A DNA stretch of 64,000 nt, from positions 1-64,000 of the forward strand of contig JAOPGA020000580.1 in the NCBI GenBank assembly GCA_026419775.2. The letters are read 5' to 3'. The translations under genes and the position numbers were made by a program. The stretch's first letter is position 1; each line of letters opens with the position of its first letter. This DNA comes from Acrasis kona (taxonomy: Eukaryota > Heterolobosea > Eutetramitea > Acrasida > Acrasidae). Shown here piece by piece: positions 19,651 to 31,800 of the stretch. Under the pieces are notes generated by a model. It did no database searches. It had not been told where the DNA came from and saw only the letters and a program-made list of their open reading frames with translations.

Positions 19651-21026
19651 ATGGGTGTGAGGGGTCTTCACAAGTACCTGATAGAAAGGTTTCCAAAGGC
19701 TTTTAAGAAGATAGAGGCGGAAAACCAACGCGTTTTGTTTCCATATAACCATAATAGTGTAGTAAGAGGAATTGAAAAATACGATCATGTATTTTATGAA
19801 TTAAACTCCAGTTTACACGTATATGGAAGAAGTGATAGGTTCAGTTCCATAAATCCTGCACTATTTCTAAGAAGTGAAGTTTCACAATTAAGAAGATCGA
19901 CTCTGGGTCTTGTGCGTTTGGTAGTAGACGGACCTTGTGCATTTTCCAAAATACCTGAACAAAAGAGAAGAAGAGAGGTATAACTTTTATTACTCTCGTT
20001 TTATCTAATGTTAAGAATAGTAAACATCTGTTCCGTCCAAACATCACCCCCGGATCGGTCTTTATGGATGATTTTGAATTAGAGTTTCCAGAGGTCCTTA
20101 CTGAATTTAATAATGTGAATTACCTTTCTTCAAATACACTTGGAGAGGGAGAACAAAAAATATTTCAAGAGATTAACAATAAAAGGCTTGAGAATTCATT
20201 AGTAATAACCAACGATAGTGATACCTACCTATACACTTTATCATGCCAACACGAAGTTGATGTACTCATCATTGATAGAGAGAGCAAGTATACACTGATT
20301 AAAGAAAACTTAAAAAACATTTACCTAAAAAACATTTGTGAGGATGTTGATAGGATGTGTGCGGATTTGTGCTTTTTAACACTACTTATAGGCTCTGACT
20401 ACCTAAAGTCGCGAGTGCCGTTTGACATATCGTCGATATGGGATACTTATCTTAACTTGAAGAACACAAGTACATTCAAGGAGTCCTACATTACAAACAA
20501 AGAGTCCGTAAAAATCAATTTGGACATGCTAGACCAGGTATTCATTGTATTACTAAAAAATACGTCTTATGTTAGCGAACTTTCGACGAACAAGGAACAT
20601 GCTAAAAAATACTTTGATTCATTAATGTGGAATTTTGGTTTACTGAAACAGTCGTCCTCAGAAGTAGACTACCGTTACAAGGTTTTCGATTTGCAAACCA
20701 GCGAAATTAACATTTCATCAATGATACGAGCTTTGGAAAAGGAACCTTCGCCTACTTTTAATGCCACCCCGCCACTATCTCCGCATGCACATGCTGTGGC
20801 AGTCATTCCACAATACCAGAATTACCTCCTACATTCACAGTACCACCCCATAGCAGAAGAATATCATCGAAACATGTACGCTGATCCAGCAAATTGGTAT
20901 AACAATGTATTAATGATGGAACAGCAAATAAACAAACTCTCAAAGTATTTGATCATGTTGAGTTTAATGTCTAATTTGTACAATGTTAAACCTCTTGGGG
21001 TGTTTCAACAGGTTCTGGTTCGCTAA
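19651..21026 (+). CDS. Short XRN-family 5'-3' exoribonuclease-like protein
   Basis: Two exons (19651-19977 and 20016-21026; 38-nt intron), 445 aa. Landmarks in order follow the XRN catalytic core: MGVRGLHKYLIERFP start, FYELNSSLH (the LY-DMNG position), VVDGPC with a basic run (KRRRE), EGEQKI near residue 152 (GEGEHKI in the family), NDSDTYLY near 175, and LLIGSDYLKS near 234 (VGNDFLP position). Acidic metal ligands appear kept at several of these sites, though D-MNG reads ELNS. Canonical XRN1/2 are 800-1700 aa, so this form lacks the C-terminal half. Its 3' end overlaps the PX-protein gene by 41 bp on the opposite strand. Confidence 0.7.
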
Positions 21027-21859
21027 GCTTTCGTCCGCGACTAAGTCTTCTTGTCCCTGAAGATCTTGCACGTGGTCGTTGGTTGTCAATAAAGTTTTCG
21101 TCATCTAAAGGTGTGCTTGGCAACTTGAAGTCTTTGACCTTATTTCCTGCCTCCTCTTCAAGTGTCTTGGAAAGTGCCTTCAAGAATTGTTGAGATTTTT
21201 CAAGTTCTGGCTCCTTATCCTGCGGTATGGTTTTTAATTGTCTGAGGTTATATAGTCTTGTTCTAAAGTGGCTTAAGGCTTTTTGTAGCATTTGCATGTC
21301 GCTAAGCACGTTAGAGGAGGTTATTATCGATACAACGTACTATTTGATGAAATTGAGTACAATGGTCTCCTGACTGATTTTAGGATGCCTTAAAAGATAT
21401 TTTAGGAAGAGATTAAGACCCTCTTTTCTAGCATCTAGGTCAGTTCTTTGCGATATACTATCAAACCAACTAGCGGTAGGGAACGCAACGCCCGTTAAAA
21501 TTTCTGGGTACTTTAACTGCAACTAGTTATTTGTAAATAACAACACTATCGTATGGGCGACTTACCTCCTGGCGTAATACAGAGAATTCGCTATACCTTC
21601 TAAACACAAAATACTCCCGCTGATTCAACTTGTTTGAGACTTTAATCTCATACATAGTAAACTTTATAAACTCATCATTGCGTTCTTGAGAGCCTACAAC
21701 CTCAGCTTCGTATTGAAAAATTCTAGTGTCCTCTTCGGCGTTTTGGTCCATCATATCTAAAATAACATCTCCTTGGTAATGCTCTTTACTCGCATCGCTT
21801 GTAACTAATTCTTTTGGGGTCATTCCTTCTGTTTCGTTGATCTTTTGATTATCCACCAT
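20986..21859 (-). CDS. PX-domain (sorting-nexin-like) protein
   Basis: Three exons: 21859-21566, 21522-21341 and 21301-20986, giving 263 aa; introns are 43 and 39 nt. Residues about 50-165 are a PX domain, with FIKFTMYEIKVS, the RRYSEF phosphoinositide-binding motif, a short proline-containing loop (FPTASWF) and the closing helix LNLFLKYLLRHPKIS. A charged helical tail and a basic C-terminus (RARSSGTRRLSRGRKL) follow. PX domains bind phosphatidylinositol 3-phosphate on endosomes. No BAR domain is seen, so this is a minimal SNX3-like or adaptor form. Its last 41 bp overlap the XRN-like gene. Confidence 0.82.
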
Positions 21860-22092
21860 CTAAAAATGAAGCCTGACTAAATACAAAATATCTATTTTTA
21901 CAATATAGTCAACCGAACTTTAAGGAATTGATTAGGCTGACCACAATTCACCATGAAACCGATGTCGGTTATACTGCATTAAAGTAAACTCGTATAGCTC
22001 ACATGAAAGGGAGTGAATCTAATTTTAAAGTTCATTTAGTTGACTAAACCATCAATCAATCATTGTTCGTGAACTGAGAAGACTGTCACCAC

Positions 22093-23652
22093 ATGCCAAT
22101 GGCAACTCATATGAGGAAAATGAAAAAAAAGGTTATCAAAAAATTCAAGGCACTGAACAAAATACAGTTGAGATCCTTATGCGCGAATAAATTTAAAATG
22201 ATCATCGTGTTTACATGCATTGTAGTGGCACTGCTTGCTGTTTTGATGTGCTTCATCTTTCCAGTATCTGATGTTACATATTTTTGGAATTGGTCCGTAA
22301 TTAATGTCAAAGAAACACATTTTCCAAGAGATTTTCTTTGGTAACGACCAACCTGTATAGTATTTAACTCTTATAGGGGCACTGCTACTGCAGCGCATCA
22401 AGTAGAAGGAGATAATGATAAAAATCAGTGGTTTACATTTGAGAACGGTGGTTTTACAAACTCTGATAAGAACATAGCCAACTATGAGAGGTCAGGAATT
22501 GCGTGCAATCATTACAATTTGTACAGGGAAGACATTTCAATGATGAAAAAAGATTTGGGCGTCAATTCATACAGATTCTCTATTGAGTGGAGCAGAATAG
22601 AACCTTCAAAGGGTAATTATGACATGAACGCTGTGCAGCATTACCATGACGTCATTGATGAGTTGCTCAAGAATGACATCAAGCCATTGGTAACGCTTCA
22701 TCACTTTACCGAACCACAGTGGTTTGCAGATTTGGGTGGTTTTGAACATTTTGAGAACATTGAACATTTTGTAAAGTTTAGTGAGTTTGTGTTTAGGGCT
22801 TATTCTAAAAAAGTTGAAATTTGGTGTACTATAAATGAACCAAATGTTTATATTGTTGAAGGGTACATTAGTGGTAGCTTCCCTCCCGCTAAACATTCAA
22901 TAGTGACCGCACTAAAAGTTACTACTGTCATGTGTGAAGCACATGTAAGGGTGTATCGTGCTTTGAAAAAAATCTCAGAAGAATTGAATGTGAAATCTCA
23001 AATTGGTCTTGTGTTGCAATTATCTCAAGTGGATCCTCAAAATCGATATAACCCTATCGACCGCATTTGTACTTTTGCTGCTGAGAAAATATCTGTTGGT
23101 CTTTATCTTGACTTCTTTAGTAAGGGTTCCATGTATGTTCCATTCCTTGTCAATTATGCCAATACTGATGCCGTTGGTGCGAACGATTTCTTCGGTGTGA
23201 ACTACTACAGAAATGATTTCTTTGGCATGACGCTTGACATACCGCCGATCAAGAGTGTGAAAGATTACAAAAATAGAGAGTACAACGACATGGATTGGGA
23301 GATTTATCCAGAGGGTATATACCGAGCTATTGAACTAGTGAACAAAACACTTCCTGGTCTTCCTATTATTGTGACAGAGAATGGATTAGCAGATGCTAAA
23401 GACGCGAAGAGAGCGAAGTTCTTCGACAGGTATTTGTATGCTGTTAATAAAGCAATACAGGATGGTTGTCCTGTGAAGGGATACATGGCCTGGTCGTTGA
23501 TGGATAACTTTGAATGGGCAAGTGGGTTTTATCCTAGGTTTGGGCTTTATAAAATGAACTACAAAACAATGAAAAGAACGTTGCGCTCAGGAGCAAAACC
23601 ATTTATAGAGACTATCAAGAAGTGGAAGGTTGAAAACAACATTAAAGATTAG
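22093..23652 (+). CDS. Membrane-anchored family GH1 beta-glucosidase
   Basis: Two exons (22093-22340 and 22377-23652; 36-nt intron), 507 aa. The short basic N-terminus is followed by one membrane segment at about residues 36-57 (MIIVFTCIVVALLAVLMCFI), so the enzyme is probably a type II membrane protein. The GH1 landmarks are all visible: FPRDFLWGTATAAHQVEG across the splice site, YRFSIEWSRIEP, TLHHFTEPQWF, the acid/base Glu in TINEPNVY, the nucleophile Glu in IVTENG, and the closing MAWSLMDNFEWASGF. The family hydrolyses terminal beta-glycosides. The substrate cannot be read from sequence. Confidence 0.92.
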
Positions 23653-23863
23653 TTCTATAAAACCTTGTTTTAATTGGGCAGATATTAGCATAGAAGTTGC
23701 AAACAACGTCTAAAACAAGCAAATTACGTATCCATTTTTATGTTCTTTTCAACGTTGAAGATAACGGTTTTTTGTAAGCCTGTGATTGATTGTTGAAGTT
23801 TCTCCCGTTTGTAAGATCTTGGTTGTTAAAAACGTCAACCGCATTAGTCAAAATAACTAAAAC

Positions 23864-24973
23864 ATGTCTGGCGAGCAGCAAAATACACAAGCGAAGGTCG
23901 CACTAATTACTGGTATCACTGGTCAAGACGGATCTTACTTGAGTGAGTTGTTGCTTAGTAAAGGTTACACTGTGTATGGTATCATTCGTAGGAGCAGTTC
24001 TTTCAACACAAAGAGAATTGAACACTTATACAAAGATCCTCACGTTCCCAAGTCTCGTTTCAAACTGTTATATGGTGATCTAACAGATACCGCAAACATC
24101 ATTACCATTGTGAATAAAGTAAGACCCGATGAGATTTATAACTTGGGAGCACAAAGTCACGTTCAAGTGAGTTTCGAAATGCCAGAGTATACTGCCAACG
24201 TCGATGGAATGGGCACTCTTAGGATTCTTGAGGCGATCAGAGCTTCAGGATTATCTAAGACTGTAAAGTTCTATCAAGCCAGTACAAGTGAGTTGTACGG
24301 TAAGGTTGTAGAGACGCCTCAGACAGAGACAACTCCATTCTATCCAAGAAGTCCATATGCCTGCGCTAAACTCATGGGATTCTGGGCCGTCGTAAATTAT
24401 AGAGAAGCGTACAACATTTACGCAGTGAATGGAACTCTCTTCAACCATGAGAGTATCAGACGTGGACCAACTTTCGTCACCAGAAAGATTACTATGGCCG
24501 TCGCTCGCATTAAGAACGGTGTTCAAGATTGCTTATACTTGGGAAACCTCGACGCCAAACGTGATTGGGGACACGCCAAAGATTACGTTGCCGCAATGTG
24601 GCTAATGTTACAACAAGAGAAACCTGTAGATTACGTCATCGCTACCGGAGAAACCCACTCTGTCAGAGAGTTCTGCGAAAAGGCCTTCAAGTACGCAGGA
24701 ATAGAAATTGAATGGAGCGGCGAGACAGGAACCGTTAAAGAGGTCGCGCATGTAAAGGGAAATCCTTCGAAAGTTGTAATCCGCATAGACGAAAGGTACT
24801 TTAGACCTACTGAGGTAGATCTACTTTTGGGTAACCCTGCCAAAGCCGAAAGAGAACTTGGCTGGAAGAGAGATGTAAGTTTTGATGAGTTGGTTAAGGG
24901 TATGGTCGAAGGTGATATAGAATTGTTAGAGAACAAGGACATCGAGGTCGTCGGTCGTCAGTACCATGAATAA
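23864..24973 (+). CDS. gmd: GDP-mannose 4,6-dehydratase
   Basis: Single exon, 369 aa, the usual family length. It converts GDP-mannose to GDP-4-keto-6-deoxymannose, the first step to GDP-fucose, using NADP in the cytosol. The Rossmann glycine loop [38 protein letters not shown], the catalytic Ser/Thr region STSELYGK, the [10 protein letters not shown] Tyr/Lys pair, [17 protein letters not shown] and [15 protein letters not shown] are all present. It is GC-richer than its neighbours and lacks introns, consistent with strong expression. Identification is essentially certain. Confidence 0.97.
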   Translation: MSGEQQNTQAKVALITGITGQDGSYLSELLLSKGYTVYGIIRRSSSFNTKRIEHLYKDPHVPKSRFKLLYGDLTDTANIITIVNKVRPDEIYNLGAQSHVQVSFEMPEYTANVDGMGTLRILEAIRASGLSKTVKFYQASTSELYGKVVETPQTETTPFYPRSPYACAKLMGFWAVVNYREAYNIYAVNGTLFNHESIRRGPTFVTRKITMAVARIKNGVQDCLYLGNLDAKRDWGHAKDYVAAMWLMLQQEKPVDYVIATGETHSVREFCEKAFKYAGIEIEWSGETGTVKEVAHVKGNPSKVVIRIDERYFRPTEVDLLLGNPAKAERELGWKRDVSFDELVKGMVEGDIELLENKDIEVVGRQYHE

Positions 24974-25043
24974 AGTATAGTTGTTCAAAAAAGCGCGCCA
25001 ATATAATTTTCAATAAATATAACCGAATCTGTGTTATGACCTG

Positions 25044-27546
25044 ATGTTGAGCGTATCATTACGATGTCACTACCCCGAAGGTACCGACATACTCTCGAAC
25101 AAGGAAACTATATCGCTGGATGTAAGTAAAAACGATTATAAATTACCTAACATTTTTTAGAGTGCGGATGTGAGCGTCTTTGACAACATTTTTAACACCA
25201 ACACAAGTCAAGAAGAAATATATCAAACGACCATCCAGCCATTTGTTGAGCAGGCTTCAAATAAGGAAACAACAAATCCCACTCAACAGTACAGTATAAT
25301 AACACACGGTGATTGCTCTTTGAATACCATTCTCGGACCGTCCGATATGAAGTACTACGAAAGATCACCAAACGATGGATTAATTCCGCGCGTCGGCAGA
25401 GATCTATTTCATAAACTATCATTGGGGCAGTCATCCGTCTCCATTTCAATGTTTGAGGTTCACGAAGACATGGTTTACGATCTTATAGGAAGTCAGAATG
25501 TAACTTTAAACAAAGAAAAAGATGGAACATTGAATCTTTCAGCATTTGAAAGGATCTACACCACAACGTCCTCTCATTTGATTCGCACCATTTTGAGGTT
25601 AACACAGAAACGAAGATGTAACTTTTTATAATTGATCGGAATTCACATTTTTTGTAGGTAAAACTACTCTATTTATAGAGATTGAGCTAATTATACGATC
25701 TGATTCTGAAAAGGATGAAAAAATTAGATTTTGTTTTATTGATTTGTATTGTGATCATGTTTCAATGTTATGTGAATTGAATAATTTTTCCACTTCCATC
25801 AATTGTCCTCCCTTTGCTTTTATACTTCATGAATGGTGTTTGTCTCAATCATCCGTCAATGTAATTTTAAACATGTGTAACCAAGAGTCCCTGCAAAGCA
25901 TGGTTGATCTTGCGCATTTAATAAAAAAAGACTCACTAAAGGTCATACTTGATTCCAGTCTGGATAAGACGGAAACATCTATACTGTACGTACAGGATTC
26001 TAATCATGTAATGGTTGACCTGGACAATGATGTTGGTTCCCTCAAGACTGATCGTGACAGGTTTAATAAACTTCTTTATGATGCTGAAAATGTGTTTGAT
26101 GCCATGAGACAAGAAGCAAAGCAGATGCAATCTAATAATGAGCTCATGTTAAATAATTATAATGTAAATTTAAACTATGATAATGACTCGCCCATCAGTA
26201 TAACGACTGGTAGTTCAATTTCTGTAAAACCTAGATATGTTGTCTCTTCATCTCCGACACGGATAGTTAAGGTTAACTCTTCCCAAAAACCTTCACCAGT
26301 TCCAAATAGAAATCAGTCATCTTCACAAAAAGTAAACTCTCCAAATCTTTTGAGGCAGGCAGAATCAATCATATCCAAATATCTTCAGAGGAGTGATGAT
26401 GTGCAGCATCAGCGTTATCTAACAAATCAAGCGACTGGTGTTGGTATGAACGATAGTAATCTTTCTGCTTCTGAACCTAGTAGTCGACCTTTGTATGATC
26501 AAGTCCCTAGTGACGTAAACCGATTGACACCATATAGCCGACTAGTTCATCATAGTTTATTTGTGGAGGACAAGAGGAGCGACAGTCTAGATGCAATAAC
26601 TCACAAAGTGACAAAGACAAAACATCAATCTAGGAACAATAAAGTACCAAGTGCTGATTCGCTCTCTGAGCGGAATGATGATTCTGACATTCAAATCTCC
26701 AATGCATTTAATATTAGTAATGTGTCATCCACAGGTCCTACTGACTATGAATATCATCCGGCAAGTATAGATGCTGATGATTTTTCACCTGAGCGACCGA
26801 CCACTCACACCACCCATCACCATGCTAATAAAATAACAAGAGTCTTAGATGGTCCGACCAGTGCTATCCTCAATGGCTGGGACGACCAATCTTTTGAAAG
26901 CAACTCACTCTCTCAACACAACCAAAGTATCTCTCCAATCCTACGCTATAAGAATGTAGATCTTGAACTAAGAAATCAACTTGAAAAGTACATGATAGAG
27001 AATGAGGTGTTAAAAAACAATGTAAATAAAGCTGAAAAGCAGATCCAAGAATTATCTGAACAAAATAGAAGGTCCATGGATGGTCTAGAACTTGTTCGGT
27101 CAAGGAGTAGATTTGAACAACACGAAATTGACCAGTTACAAAATTCAAACAAGAGGCTTCTGGAAGGCAACAAATTGTTAGTAGAACGTATTCAGCATCT
27201 AACATCAAAGCTTTCGGAAGTTGATCTAAGAAACAAACAATACAAACAAGAGATTGATTTGGTCCATTCACAGAACAATTTGGATGTAAAAACTCTTCAG
27301 TCAAAGATTGAATCCTTGATGCAAAGAGAGGCATGTCTTAAAGAAGAGCTTGACCAGTCATGGCTACTAAACGAAGAGTTGATGCAGGAGTTGGAGGAAG
27401 GAACAACAATTAAACCAACAAAAGCCAACAAAAAGGCCTCACAAACAGTACCATCAACAGATCCTGGCTTTGACACAATAGATGTTTGCATTGACACAAT
27501 GATGGAGAGGTTGCAACAAATTAATCAACAAATAAAAAAACATTAA
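25044..27546 (+). CDS. Kinesin-like protein with degenerate motor domain and coiled-coil tail
   Basis: Three exons: 25044-25121, 25161-25617 and 25658-27546, giving 807 aa; introns are 39 and 40 nt. The motor half keeps the kinesin outline: VFDNIFNTNTSQEEIYQ, then the P-loop position near residue 75, VSISMFEVHEDMVYDLI, and a switch-II-like FCFIDL near 203. At the P-loop the sequence reads THGDCSLNTIL, lacking the GxxxxGKT/S needed for ATP. Residues about 290-590 are Ser/Asn-rich and disordered; about 600-790 form a long coiled coil. It is probably a non-motile kinesin-derived scaffold. Its stop codon overlaps the stop of the converging Nup35 gene. Confidence 0.8.
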
Positions 27547-28683
27547 AAACTAAATATATTATCAACTATTCTTGACCAGAATCCTCTATCAGGGCGCAAA
27601 GTATGATCTTGTCTTAATTTTTTCCTGTTCAATGTGTCTAACGTTTCGAAAGTTGGTTCAGAGTTTAGTTCCAACTGATCCCTCCTCCTCTTATTTGACA
27701 TTTGTATTTCATCATCTGGAGATGGGTCTCTTCTATACCTTGAATTTCGCACGTTTGTAACAGAGCTATCGTTGCATTCGACCACTCCTACCATCAAGAT
27801 GGAGTCAAAGATTTTTCCATTCTTGCTTAATGCTTTATCCGCTTGCAATTTTGTGCTGTATCTAAAAAGAGTGAAATTTAACAAAATCAAGTACACTCAC
27901 AATATATGAATCCAATTTCCAGACCCAACACGATGATCCAACACATCACCATAATGAGAAAATTGTTTAAGTACGAATGACACCTTAGATAATGGGAAGC
28001 CGAATACTGTGACCCAATTATGGCTTGACGGCGCGTAATGTCCAAAAACGAGATCTTGGTTTCCGGAGGCGTCAACATTATTCATTTCAGTCATGTCTCT
28101 ACGAGGTGCAATGTTATGCCTTGATCGTTGAACAGAAGGAATTAAATGTAAACCTTCACTGCGACTTGTTCCTGGAATGATCTGACTTGCATTAGTGTCA
28201 GGAGGTGTTTGATATATTGATGTATTATTTGGGTTTTGTGTAATGTCGTTGACACTGATATCCAAGTTGAGCGTGTTATCGGCCAACTCATCGATTGAAA
28301 ATGGAGGTGGAGCCTCTGCATCTTTTTGCTCTGTTCTAAAATCCACTCTAGAAGGGGTTGGCTGGTAAATATTGTTTCTAATAATTAGTGAACCGTGCGA
28401 AGGTTTTTTCTTACTGCATAGGTTGATTTTGTTGTGTGAAGAATGGGGCACCAAGTTGATTGGAATCATAGTTTATTTGTCGCCTATCCTTATTCGGGGT
28501 GCTTTTGAATCCATTTGCGTATGAAGCATCATATTGAGATGAAGAAGGGCGCCCACCAAACAATGTTCTTTGTCCTCCGCTAAGAGATACACCGTCATAT
28601 TGCGGCATAGAAGGTATGCGCGCACCATACGCTGACCGCTGCCCACCGATGCGGTCCTGTGGAAACAATTGTGGTGTGTTCAT
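27543..28683 (-). CDS. NUP35: Nucleoporin Nup35/Nup53 (MPPN domain)
   Basis: Three exons: 28683-28415, 28377-27901 and 27861-27543, giving 354 aa; introns are 37 and 39 nt. A Gly/Ser/Gln-rich N-terminus precedes the RRM-like MPPN domain: WVTVFGFPLSKVSFVLKQFS, then GNWIHILYSTKLQADKALSK and FDSILMVGVVEC, the characteristic Nup35 pattern. The protein ends with a predicted membrane-binding amphipathic helix, RGFWSRIVDNIFSF, as in Nup53/35 of other eukaryotes. Known role: structural nucleoporin of the inner ring that binds Nup93/205 partners and the nuclear membrane. Confidence 0.92.
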
Positions 28684-28814
28684 GATTTTTGTTGATTACA
28701 ACCAATTTTGTGGCATCTAGGCAAACACCACAGACTGGTGAACACAAATCAAATAGGAAAGAGGCGTTTCAAACGCGATAAGTCTCATCAAATTTGAGGC
28801 TCTAGGTTTCAAAA

Positions 28815-31800
28815 ATGCTGCACACGCAAAGAAGCTTTTCCGATTATCCGGATAATACAGACTACAGTAGGCCTGGAACCGCATCCTCGTTTTTTAGCGA
28901 TCAAGCCGCATTACCGTCATTTCGAGAAGAGAATTTAAATCACATGGTTCATGAATATAGCGAATTCGTTAGAAACATTTTATCTCAAGGCTTTAATACT
29001 GACTCTGAAGAATTCGAAGGAGAAGAATGCTTGACACATTATGACTTGTTAAATTCTTATCACTCCAAGTACTTGAGCATGGATAACGAATACTACATTG
29101 AGCAGGCAGCTACCAAGAGGATTGAATCTAGACAAGAAAATCCTGTGGTAGACATTAATAAAATCGAACAGGATGCCCTACTTGAACATACACCGAATGC
29201 CATGCTTCGTAAATTTCTCTATTCGGTGGAAGGTGGTCCAAGGCCTTTATCGCAGCTTACCATTAACAAGAGTTTTGAACAAAAATTCGACCAAGACCAT
29301 TTGCGTGTTGTGACAGGTCTTTCTAATAGTTTATCTCAAACTCGTACTCAGTTAGCCGAGAGTGTTATTCTAAACCACGAAAACCTTCTAAATCCAGTCA
29401 AGGTGAATAAAGATCCACAACTCGAAGATGAATTAAACGATGAGACCTTGAAGGTTCTTTCCAATGTTATTCTAGCACAATACCAAGAAGTAACCATTAC
29501 TAAAGAGAGACAACAAAAAGATAGAGCAATTATACAAAGTTTGGTGTTTAGGAAACGAATGGAAGAAGAGATGGCTCAAAAGGCAAGAGCATGTATACGC
29601 ATTCAGAAAGTTTTTCGTTCCTTTTTCCTTCGCAAAGTCCAACTACCAAAATTCCTTGCGGCCATGAAAAAATTTAGATTAAGATGTTTTTTCAGACGTT
29701 GGAAGCATGAAGCCATCTCTCGTAGACGCTCAGAAACAATCTTGATTAAAAAGGCTTGGAACTCTTGGTGCGTAAGTAGAACGTTCCATTCAAGGCTCTA
29801 ATGTACTTTAGCAATATGTCAATGACACATTCATCACCAGACAAAACCATATGGCCATGATTAGAAGAGTATACGTCAAAAGGATCAAAAGCTTATGTTT
29901 TCAAACATTGTATCGTTACAGTCGCTTCATGGTAATCATTTAAAAATCATTCTCAAGAGTAACCCTTCATAGATTGCTGAACGTAACCTACAACCAGCAC
30001 CAAAGTACGACGTACCCATGCCTCACTTTGATGCCTTCGTTCAACATTACTACAAACTACAAAAATGGAGAAAGTGCATCTATCGGATCAGCATCGTAGC
30101 TTGGAAACGACACATTTTCAGAGTACTTCGTCATTACTGTCACCAGCGGTCAATCATCAAAGCAAGAGTTTTGGATTTCATGTACGAACGACCCAAACGT
30201 CTCAAAGGCTACGCTTTCGCAATACTAAAAAAACATTACATTGATTGGAAACAAAACAGACCATTGTATCATGCCATCATGAGAGATTGTTTGTACGCAT
30301 TAAGAGATGCCGTTCAATTACGTCGCGCCGTTCAATTCCTAAAATCATATTTGCCACACAAGAGAAAAGAACGTTACTTTTTAGCATGGAGAAAGAACTT
30401 TTTACAAAACAAATTATTACAAAATGCAAATACCATCAAAATCATTTCCAGAAGAAACGACGCATTGTTTACGTTCTTTTCGCTCGGATCGACCGAACAA
30501 GATAAAATCCAATTCAACTTGATTACAAAATTAAAAAGATGGAAGAAATTTTACATTAAAAGAAAATTATTTTATGCCTACGTGGGATCCATATGGCACG
30601 ATCGTTCGTTACAAATCAAAAGGCACTTTTTCGACATTTTAAAAAAGTATTCGAATTACATGAAACAATTACGACTTTCTAATCATCCCAATTACTTTGA
30701 AATGATCAATAACGATCAATTCAAATTCCCGATCAAATTTCAAAAATTAACTCAGTCCATCGATACCAGCAAAGTGATTCATGATTATCGACAATTAAGA
30801 ATTCGATTCGATCGTCAAGTATTATCCAAACAAAAAGGAATTCAAAACACTACGGTACCATTACATGCATCTCATCACATGCAATCTCTACATCATGTTT
30901 ATTACGATCAATTATATTATTTATTCGACATGAAGGACATGTACGTTCTGAAACATTTGATGTTGATCGTAATCAGCAGTCGAAGAAATCCCAAAATTGT
31001 CGAATTTGTCGATAATTTGAATGGCACCGTTAATGATTTTGAACAAATCGACACCATGGATTTACACGATTCGAACACTGGAGAAAGTGCAGATAAAAAA
31101 TACATGGAGGACGAAAGAAGGAGGCGTCGATTGATAGAAGCAAGAATGATTTTGGGAATGTTCAAAAGAAAAGAAGTCGGTAATTTACATTCGAATCAAT
31201 CTACAGGTCAAAATAATGCCTCGTCATCCAATTATGATCCAGATACAGAATTAACGCTCATGGTAGAATACATGAGGAAACACATTCGTTTGAATCGTAG
31301 ATTGATGAACATGAAGATGGTCAGAGATAACGAAATCATGTTGAATTATTATGCAAAAATAGCAGCTCTACGATTGGATAATGCTAGTCCCCATTTCACA
31401 TCCGTTCACAATCCCATTCAATTATCTCAATTGGCTCATAAGAGCGTAGTCGATTTGGAAAGAAAATCACAAAATCAAATCAACGAGGAACGAAAGGTCC
31501 TCACGAAACACTTTATGGACAAGAACGAAAATAGAATGAATCATATCAAGGACAAGAACGTAATGGATCCGATGGATAAGGAATTCGAAATTTCAAAATC
31601 AATGTTAATCAAGAAACCAATTCATAAGGAACCAATTGGCAAAAAGAATACGAAAATAAATACGAGCAGTAAATTACAATTAAAGGATGAAAATTATCAA
31701 AATGATCAAAATCATGATGACGAAGATGATCAAGATGAAGAAGACGAAAATCAAAATGAAAAGGAATCAAGCGAACAAATTATGGACCAAATGAAAATGA

